Source of the DNA: UBA2966 sp965242505
GTDB taxonomy: Bacteria > Pseudomonadota > Alphaproteobacteria > UBA2966
Length of the DNA: 64,000 nt
Direction: 5' to 3'
Assembly: GCA_965242505.1 (NCBI GenBank)
Contig: OZ251449.1
Location: 1 to 64,000, forward strand
In this document: one piece after another, positions 57,975 through 64,000 of the stretch
Layout of the letters: the number at the start of each line of letters is the position of its first letter
Position numbering within the stretch: the first letter of the stretch is position 1
Position numbers and translations under genes: made by a program
The notes under the pieces: model-generated
Seen by the model: only the letters and a program-made list of their open reading frames with translations
The model's database searches: none
Told to the model about the DNA's origin: nothing

Positions 57975-59476
57975 TCGGCGGCGACCGCCCGTGACGCGGG
58001 TCCCTCGATCTCGAGCGCGAAGCCGCCCTTTCTGACGTTCACGTACTTGAGCGCCGGGCGTTTCTCGACCTCGTTCATGAGCTGCTTCAGCGGCGTCAGT
58101 GCCGAGAGCGGATAATCGGTCCTGCGTCCCGGCGCGTCGCGTGCGGCGAAGAGCGGCTCGAGGACCGGCGGCTGGTAGAAGGCGGCGAGCAGCAGGTCGT
58201 CGTCGGACGCGAACGGGCCCCGCTCCTTCCTCAGCCGGGGGATCCAGGGCTCCACGAGCTCGCCGGCGCGCCGGGAGATGGGTTCCTTCATGCCGAGGCG
58301 GTCGGCGGATTTCTCGACGATCTCGGGCAGGATGGGCCCGACGGGACGACCGTAGAACCCCATCGCGTAGCGCGCGATCTCGTCGGGGACGGTCTTGTAG
58401 CGTTCCCCTTGCGCCACGTTGATCACCGACTGGGTGACGACGTACTGCGCGAAGGGGCTCACGACGACCGGATAGCCGAGGTCCTCGCGGACCCGCACCG
58501 CCTCCGCCAGCACCTCCTCGAACCTGTCGCTCATGCCGATGTCGGCGAGCTGGGAGTGCAGGTTGGAGATCATGCCGCCCGGGATCTGGTGCTCGTAGAG
58601 CTTGGGGTCATGGCGCTTGTGGACGCCCAGGGGCTTGTCGTGACGCTCGGCCAGCGCGGTGAAGTAGTCCGCCATCTCCGCGAGATCGTCGAGGTCGAGC
58701 CCGATCCCGTATCCGCGGTCGCCGAGATGGCGGACGAAATACTCGGTCGGCGGCAGCGAGTCGGATCCCGCCATCGGGCCGATGGCCGTATGCAGCACGT
58801 CGACGCCGAGCGGCACCGCCTCGAGGTAGCAGAGCTCCGCCAGGCCGCCGCGGCAGTGGGAGTGGAGCTCCAGCGGCATGTCCGGGCCGATGGCGCCGCG
58901 GACCGCCGGGACCAGCGTGCGGATGCGGTCGGGCGTGAGCAGGCCGCTCGCGTCCTTGATGATGAAGGCGTCCACCCCGCGGCTGACGATCTCCGTCGCG
59001 ACGTTGGCGTAGTACTCGTCCGTGTGGACCGGACTCAGGGCGTAGGCGAACCCGGCGCAGCAGTAGAGACCGGCGTCCTTCGTCGTCGCGATGGCGAGCT
59101 CGATGTTCCGGACGTCGCCCAGCGTGTCGTAGAAGGTGTGGCGGCGCATCCCGTTGGCGGCGATGCGCCGGATGGTCAGGTCGACGACGTCGTCGGGGAA
59201 GAACTCGAAGGTGAACAGGCTCTGGCCGCGGGTCCAGACGTTGAGCGGCGTCCGCGCGCAGCGCTCCGCCATCAGGCGCATGCGCTCCCAGGGGTCTTCC
59301 CGCAGATAACGGACGCAGACGTCGAACACCGCCCCGCCCTCGAGGTCTATCCAGTCGAAGCCCATCTCGTCCATGCGCGGGGCGAAGGGCATGATCATGT
59401 CGTTGGTGATGCGCGTCGCCCACAGCGACTGCGGGGCGTCGCGCACCGAAACGTCGACGAACCCGACCTCCTTCAT
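57971..59476 (-). CDS. Biotin-dependent carboxyltransferase (PycB/OadA-type), paralogue
   Basis: 501 residues, similar throughout to the protein at 46613. VSVRDAPQSLWATRITNDM starts the barrel, ELHSHCRGGLAEL carries the metal-binding H-x-H, and HQIPGGMISNLHSQLADIG is the carboxylase hallmark. There is no biotinyl domain; the BCCP is the last gene of the same operon. GGAGG precedes ATG 59476. The acceptor (pyruvate or another 2-oxo acid) is unproven. Confidence 0.83.
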   Translation of the reverse strand: MKEVGFVDVSVRDAPQSLWATRITNDMIMPFAPRMDEMGFDWIDLEGGAVFDVCVRYLREDPWERMRLMAERCARTPLNVWTRGQSLFTFEFFPDDVVDLTIRRIAANGMRRHTFYDTLGDVRNIELAIATTKDAGLYCCAGFAYALSPVHTDEYYANVATEIVSRGVDAFIIKDASGLLTPDRIRTLVPAVRGAIGPDMPLELHSHCRGGLAELCYLEAVPLGVDVLHTAIGPMAGSDSLPPTEYFVRHLGDRGYGIGLDLDDLAEMADYFTALAERHDKPLGVHKRHDPKLYEHQIPGGMISNLHSQLADIGMSDRFEEVLAEAVRVREDLGYPVVVSPFAQYVVTQSVINVAQGERYKTVPDEIARYAMGFYGRPVGPILPEIVEKSADRLGMKEPISRRAGELVEPWIPRLRKERGPFASDDDLLLAAFYQPPVLEPLFAARDAPGRRTDYPLSALTPLKQLMNEVEKRPALKYVNVRKGGFALEIEGPASRAVAAE

Positions 59477-59500
59477 GGGCAATCCTCCGGCGGCGAGGGA

Positions 59501-59540
59501 CCGTGGCGGGGAAATCCAGCGACTCGCCGCCGCTTCGTCG
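59501..59540. repeat. 40-bp flanking direct repeat, copy 1
   Basis: The GTGGCGGGGAAATCCAGCG...CGCCGCTTCGTC stretch matches 62471-62510 at 33 of 40 positions. The two copies bracket the protease and lipoprotein genes. The gap 59541-59750 otherwise holds only the protease leader. Confidence 0.6.
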
Positions 59541-59750
59541 CTTGATGCCGCCCGCGGCCGCAGGATAACATACTGCCTGCACACGACCGGGAAGCCCGCT
59601 CCGTCGGGCCGCCCGCTGAATAAAACAGCCCGACACCGGCATGGGGTAGCTCCCCGCGCTTGGGTGAACAGGCGGGAACTTCACGTCTTTCCGTGTCGTG
59701 TGCAACGGCCCGGCGCCCGCCGGTGCCGTAGCAACCACACGGAGGGTGCA

Positions 59751-62093
59751 ATGCGCGGAACCGGAAGACACCTTGCGGCTCTCGTGGCTGCGATCGGACT
59801 CCTCTCGCTCGCCGCGTGCGGCGGTGGCGGCGGCGGCCCGAAGACGATGGTCCAGGCTCGAGAGGAAGCGAACCCGGCCCCGACACCCTCCGAAATTGCG
59901 CGTCAACTCGACACGGAACGCTTCACGACTCACCAACCCGGCGTGCTGGAGCGGATCGGCGCGCACCATGCCTACGCCAGAGGCCTGACCGGCAAGGGCG
60001 TGCGGATCGGGATCGACGACAGTATCGTCGATTACACGCAAACCGGGGAGTTCGGCGACAGGGTGAAGCTCCGCGACGCGGACGGGGCGAGCCTCGCATA
60101 CAGGCATCCGTTTGGAGATTCGCTCTTCAGCGATGTCGATTCGTGCCGGGTGTGGAATCCTTCATGCCGAACCTGGAGGGCCAATAGCCAAGGCGACGAC
60201 GAAGCTCCCAACGGCTGGGTGCGCCGGATCGTGGACGAAGCCGGATGGCCTACCGGGGACGACTCCGTGTTCGTGGTCGACGAGCACTACGATGAACAAA
60301 ATCCCATTGAACGGTTGCTCCGATGGTGGGAAGTGCCGACGCCCTACGGTTCACAAGGAGCGCATGGGACCATTGTCGCTTCGGTCGCGGCCGGGAAGAA
60401 TCTCGGCGTCGCGCCGGAAGCGACGATCATCCCGATCGCGCAGAACCTTACGGACGATCAGAGGGCGGACGCTCTCGCAAGCGACGTGGTCCGAAATGTG
60501 GTCATCTTGCTGTCGGATGCGGACCGTGGTGTTCTCGACAATCTGTGGGCGCGCCTCCAACGAGACGACTACGCCAAGTTCGACGTCATCAACCGATCCT
60601 ACGGAAGGACGATCTTCGATCCGAACGTGATCTCCCGGGAGGTCGAATCCGAACTCCGGTGGTATCGACGGTATTTGCCGAAGTATCTGGATGCCGTCTT
60701 CCAGGCCGACAGACCTGATGCCGAGAAAACCATCCTCGTCTACGCCGCCGGCAACGAGGGACGGCGCTGGTCCGGCCTGGGGGCGGACCTGCCCTACTAC
60801 ATCCCGGCGTTGCGCGGGCACTCCCTGGCCGTCGCCGCGACGGACCCGGAAACGGGCGCCATCGCCGAGTATTCCAACCGGTGCGGCCCGCTTCCGTCGG
60901 ACTGGGATTCCGCGAGGCACGGGCCGCACTACTGCCTCGCGGCGCCGGGTACGGTGCGGGCCCTCACGCCCAACCCGGACAACCCCGGAAACGGCGACGT
61001 CGAAGACGGTGTGACCGGCACCAGCTTCGCGGCGCCCGTCGTTTCGGGGACGCTCGCCTTGTTGATGGAGCACTTCCGGGGAACGCGCGGCAACACGGAA
61101 GTCGTGAAGCGGATGCTCGATACGGCGGACCGAAGCGGACGATACGCCGACCTGGAAACCTACGGCGCCGGGCATCTGGACATCGAGGCCGCGCTTTCGC
61201 CCGTCGGGGCGCTCAACGTCGGGCAGTCGGCGCATGCGCTCGCCGGCACCGCGCTCCAGGCGCCCGCCGCGTTCGGTTCGGTCGCGCGGCGCGCCGCCGG
61301 CATCGAACTCGCCGCGTTCGACGAGCAGGACTTTCCGTTCTGGGTTCCCCTGTCGGCGCTCGTATCGACGCAGCCGGATGGCCGTTCCCCGATTCCCCGG
61401 TTCGACGAGGCCGAAAGAGCGGTTGCGCCGGCGACCGGCCTGGACGCTCTCGGGCTGCATTGGATGCCGGTCGGGGATGCGGAAAGTCCCCGGTTGCCGG
61501 ACGGATACGAGTGGGTTGCGGGACTTGCCGAAACGTCGGCGAGCGTCGCCCGCCGGCCACGGGCCGACGGATGGGGATACGGCCTCGGGTTCGACGAGGG
61601 CGGATACCTCGGGGCGCATACGTCCGGCGCGTTCGGATCGGACCTGCGCTCCGGCATGGCGTGGGCGTCCCGTTCCTTCGAGCGGGAACTCGGGAACGGC
61701 TGGACCCTGGACGGCGCGGCGACCCTGGCGGTAAGCCGGGCGAGCTACGAGAAAGGCGCGATCTTCCAGGCGTCGCCCTCCGTGATGTCCGCGTTGTCGA
61801 TGCGCCTCGGCGCCGAGGACACGGGACTCACGATAGAGCAACCGTTGCGCGCCGAAACGGGAACCGGAACGTTCCGCGTGGAGAACGGAAGGATGGAGAA
61901 CGGGCGAAGGCTCTACGACGAATACCGGGTCCCGCTCCGTCCCGAAGCGCGGGAGTTGCGACTGACGCTCCGCCACGAACGGAAGGCGGCGGGCGGGCGC
62001 GTCGCCGTCGAGGCCGGCGGCGCGGTGAACGCCGGCCATGTTCCCGGAGAGCGTGAAACGAACGTCGGCTTCGCGTACCGGCTGACGTGGTGA
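59751..62093 (+). CDS. Lipoprotein subtilase (S8 serine protease) with outer-membrane-like C-terminus
   Basis: 780 residues. A lipoprotein signal ends LLSLAAC with Cys23 and a Gly-rich linker. The catalytic triad is D89 in VRIGIDDSIVD, H205 in GAHGTIVAS and S425 in GTSFAAPVVSG; N335 in YAAGNEG is the oxyanion residue. After the protease domain (to about 465) a 300-residue region ends in alternating hydrophobic strands and the terminal VGFAYRLTW, like outer-membrane barrel proteins. It resembles autotransporter subtilases but with a lipobox, so it is probably surface-anchored. GGAGGG precedes ATG 59751. Confidence 0.85.
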   Translation: MRGTGRHLAALVAAIGLLSLAACGGGGGGPKTMVQAREEANPAPTPSEIARQLDTERFTTHQPGVLERIGAHHAYARGLTGKGVRIGIDDSIVDYTQTGEFGDRVKLRDADGASLAYRHPFGDSLFSDVDSCRVWNPSCRTWRANSQGDDEAPNGWVRRIVDEAGWPTGDDSVFVVDEHYDEQNPIERLLRWWEVPTPYGSQGAHGTIVASVAAGKNLGVAPEATIIPIAQNLTDDQRADALASDVVRNVVILLSDADRGVLDNLWARLQRDDYAKFDVINRSYGRTIFDPNVISREVESELRWYRRYLPKYLDAVFQADRPDAEKTILVYAAGNEGRRWSGLGADLPYYIPALRGHSLAVAATDPETGAIAEYSNRCGPLPSDWDSARHGPHYCLAAPGTVRALTPNPDNPGNGDVEDGVTGTSFAAPVVSGTLALLMEHFRGTRGNTEVVKRMLDTADRSGRYADLETYGAGHLDIEAALSPVGALNVGQSAHALAGTALQAPAAFGSVARRAAGIELAAFDEQDFPFWVPLSALVSTQPDGRSPIPRFDEAERAVAPATGLDALGLHWMPVGDAESPRLPDGYEWVAGLAETSASVARRPRADGWGYGLGFDEGGYLGAHTSGAFGSDLRSGMAWASRSFERELGNGWTLDGAATLAVSRASYEKGAIFQASPSVMSALSMRLGAEDTGLTIEQPLRAETGTGTFRVENGRMENGRRLYDEYRVPLRPEARELRLTLRHERKAAGGRVAVEAGGAVNAGHVPGERETNVGFAYRLTW

Positions 62094-62386
62094 CCCCGGT
62101 GAACCGCCTCGGCGTCCTGGCGCTCGCGTGGGTGGCCGCACTCGGCGCGGCTTGCGCGGGCCAACGGGATCCGGACGGGACGTCCGGTCCGCCGGCCTTG
62201 GGTCCCCCGGTCGTTCGGGAAGGCGTCGTGTATACCCCGGTAGCCGTCGGCCCACACGGGTGCGTGCTCTACAGCGTCCGGATTCCGGGCGGGCAGGCGC
62301 CTGCCGCGATGGCGTATCGGAGCGTGGACGGACGGTTCGCCTACGGGCGGCCCGAACGGTGCGTCAAGAAGGCGGAGGCGCGATAG
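62087..62386 (+). CDS. Small putative lipoprotein
   Basis: 99 residues beginning GTG 62087 (or the adjoining GTG), overlapping the subtilase stop. A hydrophobic signal LGVLALAWVAALGAAC ends in a lipobox-like Cys; the remainder is about 70 residues with two Cys (GCVLY, ERCVKK), possibly a disulfide. Overlap suggests a chaperone, inhibitor or partner of the subtilase (inference). Confidence 0.65.
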   Translation: MVTPVNRLGVLALAWVAALGAACAGQRDPDGTSGPPALGPPVVREGVVYTPVAVGPHGCVLYSVRIPGGQAPAAMAYRSVDGRFAYGRPERCVKKAEAR

Positions 62387-62470
62387 ACATCCGCGGCTTG
62401 AGTACGAAAACGGGGTTGATCGACAACGGCCGGCCCTCATGTTTCGGTGAACAGCCGAGGCTCGATCATC

Positions 62471-62510
62471 CGATGGCGGGGGAATCTAGCGGTTCGCCGC
62501 CGCTTCGTCA
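62471..62510. repeat. 40-bp flanking direct repeat, copy 2
   Basis: Counterpart of 59501-59540, located downstream of the protease-lipoprotein pair and before the next lipoprotein gene. Confidence 0.6.
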
Positions 62511-62647
62511 CGGCCAGGAGGGGAGGGCAAGGTAATGGCGAGCGGTCTTGTCCATGTCGAGCCCGTTGTGATTTGATCACCGTCGCGGATATCAGACGGG
62601 TCCCGCCGAGCCGGATCATCCGCCAGGCGGGGGGAGGGGAATGCGCG

Positions 62648-63304
62648 ATGAACAGGAATCTGTGGGCTGTCGGGGTCGCGGCTGCCGTGATGGTGGGCGC
62701 AGTCGCTTGCGCGCCTCCGGAAGGGGTTACGACGGATGCAGGCGGACGAACGATGCACTTGACGGGATGGCAAGGCATCGATCCTTGGGAGCTTCGCATC
62801 AACATCGCCGACATGGACGGCATATCCGGGACGATCTACGGCGCACAAACACAGACGCGCGACAACAGTGTGATCCATCAGCGAGCCCGGTTTTATCGGG
62901 GTTATCTCGGGATTCAGCACAACCATGGGCCCGCGGCTGTTTATGATGAGCTTACGACACGAAATCTCAATGCTGAAGCGAATCTCAAGGAGAACATCCG
63001 GGAGTATTTCAACGGTCAGAAGATAGAGTACGAGGACTCGGCGCACATCCGCGTTCGCGGAGAACGAGGAGGCTGGGCGCATCTGGTCCGCGATCCGAAC
63101 GCCAAAGGGCGAACCTGCATCTTCGGGCATGTGGGTTTCCTCATGCCCACGAAACGATCTCTTTGGACGCAGGAACACTACGACGTGGTGGTCACCCTGC
63201 GTGATTGCTCCCAGAAGCGGTCCTTTTCCCATGTCGTGGACTTTCTCACCAACATGAAGGTCGTTGAGCCAGAGTACAACAGGAGTCTTATGGCCGGCCG
63301 CTGA
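62648..63304 (+). CDS. Putative lipoprotein, unrecognised
   Basis: 218 residues with signal LWAVGVAAAVMVGAVAC and Cys21 as lipid anchor. The mature part has a mixed fold with two late Cys (GRTCIFGHVGF, TLRDCSQKR). No family recognised. The start at ATG 62648 has GGGGAGGGGA upstream. Base composition is somewhat lower in GC than neighbours. Confidence 0.7.
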   Translation: MNRNLWAVGVAAAVMVGAVACAPPEGVTTDAGGRTMHLTGWQGIDPWELRINIADMDGISGTIYGAQTQTRDNSVIHQRARFYRGYLGIQHNHGPAAVYDELTTRNLNAEANLKENIREYFNGQKIEYEDSAHIRVRGERGGWAHLVRDPNAKGRTCIFGHVGFLMPTKRSLWTQEHYDVVVTLRDCSQKRSFSHVVDFLTNMKVVEPEYNRSLMAGR

Positions 63305-63346
63305 AGTCCCGGACAAACGAGGCATTGCGGCTATCTCGATCCGAGA

Positions 63347-64000
63347 TTACCGGTTGCCGTGCGCCGGCCGAGCGATGGCGTCGTCGTCGTCAATTTCCGT
63401 GAGATCTCCCCGATAGGGATAGTTCACGTAGGGCGTCATGTGCTCGCGCCTGATCTCCGATTCGACGGGAAGGTTGTCCGACCGGTTGTAGATGAACATC
63501 AGGTACAGCCGGTCCTCGTCGGAGCGGTTCTCCTCCGACCCGTGCATGAGTTCGGGCGCGAAGAGGACCATGTCGCCGGGGCCGCCCTCGACGAACACCG
63601 GCGGCGTCTCCGCGAGCATCTTCTCCACGTACGTTTCGGGCGCGTTGTAGGACCGGTAGCCCACGGACCCGGTATCGAAGAACCATTCGCCCACGCCGCG
63701 CCGGTGGGATCCCGGCAGGACCTGCATGGCGCCGTTCTCCGGCGTCGACTCCGTCAGCAGGACGCCGACCGTGATCATGTCTTCCATCGAGCCGCGCCGG
63801 ATGCCGTCGTTGACCCAGTTCGCGAAGTCGGTGTGCCAGGGATATCCCTCGCCCACGCGCCCCATCTTGGCGTTGACGCGCGTCTGGAACAGGTAGACGC
63901 GCTCGCCCAGCAGCTGCTTCACGGGGCCGAGGACGCGCGGGAGCCTCGCGGCCGCCGCCACGGCCCGGGAATCGAGGTCGACCCCGAAGCCGACACGCGT
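63347..64000 (-). CDS. Phytanoyl-CoA dioxygenase family protein (ectoine hydroxylase-like), 5' truncated by window edge
   Basis: At least 217 residues of a non-heme Fe(II)/2-oxoglutarate dioxygenase; the frame is open to base 64000 so the N-terminus is outside. The iron ligands are H-x-D in YPWHTDFANWVNDG and the distal His in PELMHGSEENRS. TPENGAMQVLPGSHRRG is typical of PhyH/EctD proteins. The substrate cannot be assigned; other ectoine genes are not visible. Confidence 0.82.
   Translation of the reverse strand, partial: TRVGFGVDLDSRAVAAAARLPRVLGPVKQLLGERVYLFQTRVNAKMGRVGEGYPWHTDFANWVNDGIRRGSMEDMITVGVLLTESTPENGAMQVLPGSHRRGVGEWFFDTGSVGYRSYNAPETYVEKMLAETPPVFVEGGPGDMVLFAPELMHGSEENRSDEDRLYLMFIYNRSDNLPVESEIRREHMTPYVNYPYRGDLTEIDDDDAIARPAHGNR

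Noticed and set aside
1..64000. tRNA or rRNA genes
   Set aside because: No cloverleaf with a conserved TTCGA-type arm or rRNA core sequence was noticed by eye; a covariance-model scan would be decisive.

Overview
The window looks like chromosome of a high-GC, metabolically versatile bacterium, most likely an alphaproteobacterium. Grounds: strongly G/C-biased third positions, Shine-Dalgarno-led genes in ATGA/GTGA-overlapping operons, many Rieske oxygenases, thiolase/DUF35 pairs and sulfonate genes, and dispersed palindromes built on a CCCTCCCCCTGCAAGGG-type core. The taxonomy is inference; there is no rRNA or marker gene here.

Layout. 1-8.9 kb is an oxygenase cluster: the 3' part of a flavin reductase, a Rieske ferredoxin, ring-hydroxylating dioxygenase alpha and beta subunits, a GcvT-like demethylase/aminomethyltransferase, a haloalkane dehalogenase, a flavin-reductase-fold protein and a second Rieske oxygenase. 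8.9-17.2 kb is accessory DNA: a 45-bp minisatellite, a NYN nuclease, vapB and other toxin-antitoxin scraps, higBA, a DEAD/DEAH helicase split by a 16-bp tandem duplication, an SDR, gene remnants, repeats and a GIY-YIG protein. 17.7-26.3 kb (minus strand) holds a tautomerase, a GrdB-like protein with an in-frame UGA read here as selenocysteine, a GMC oxidoreductase, an aldehyde dehydrogenase, a succinyl-CoA-synthetase-like ligase pair and a SauS-like acylating aldehyde dehydrogenase. 26.5-31.3 kb is a visibly AT-richer four-gene overlapping cassette (PAPS-reductase-like, SF2 helicase, MORC/MutL-like GHKL ATPase, PLD-type nuclease) and is the best candidate for an undescribed defence system.

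31.8-34.8 kb carries a thiolase/DUF35 pair and an MFS transporter. 34.9-36.9 kb carries a second candidate conflict module, an OLD-like ATPase overlapping a small PD-(D/E)XK-like protein. 36.9-39.7 kb has phosphotransacetylase and sulfoacetaldehyde acetyltransferase (Xsc). Together with the ligase pair and the SauS-like enzyme these could take sulfoacetate to sulfoacetaldehyde, then acetyl phosphate plus sulfite, then acetyl-CoA. 40.1-44.6 kb has an LLM monooxygenase and glutamate mutase genes glmS-glmL-glmE. 44.8-49.6 kb has a VOC protein, a PRISE-like reductase, a mini-protein plus biotin-type carboxyltransferase, an SDR and a SnoaL-like protein. 49.8-52.5 kb has DUF35 plus two tandem thiolase-like paralogues. 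52.7-59.5 kb (minus strand) has two small membrane proteins, a third Rieske oxygenase, and a carboxyltransferase / NDP-forming acyl-CoA ligase / mini-protein / BCCP operon. 59.7-64 kb has a lipoprotein subtilase, two lipoproteins and a partial phytanoyl-CoA dioxygenase.

A MITE-like composite palindromic element recurs between genes. Its terminal motif TAGCCCGCATTTCTC coincides with the TAG stop codon of at least five genes.
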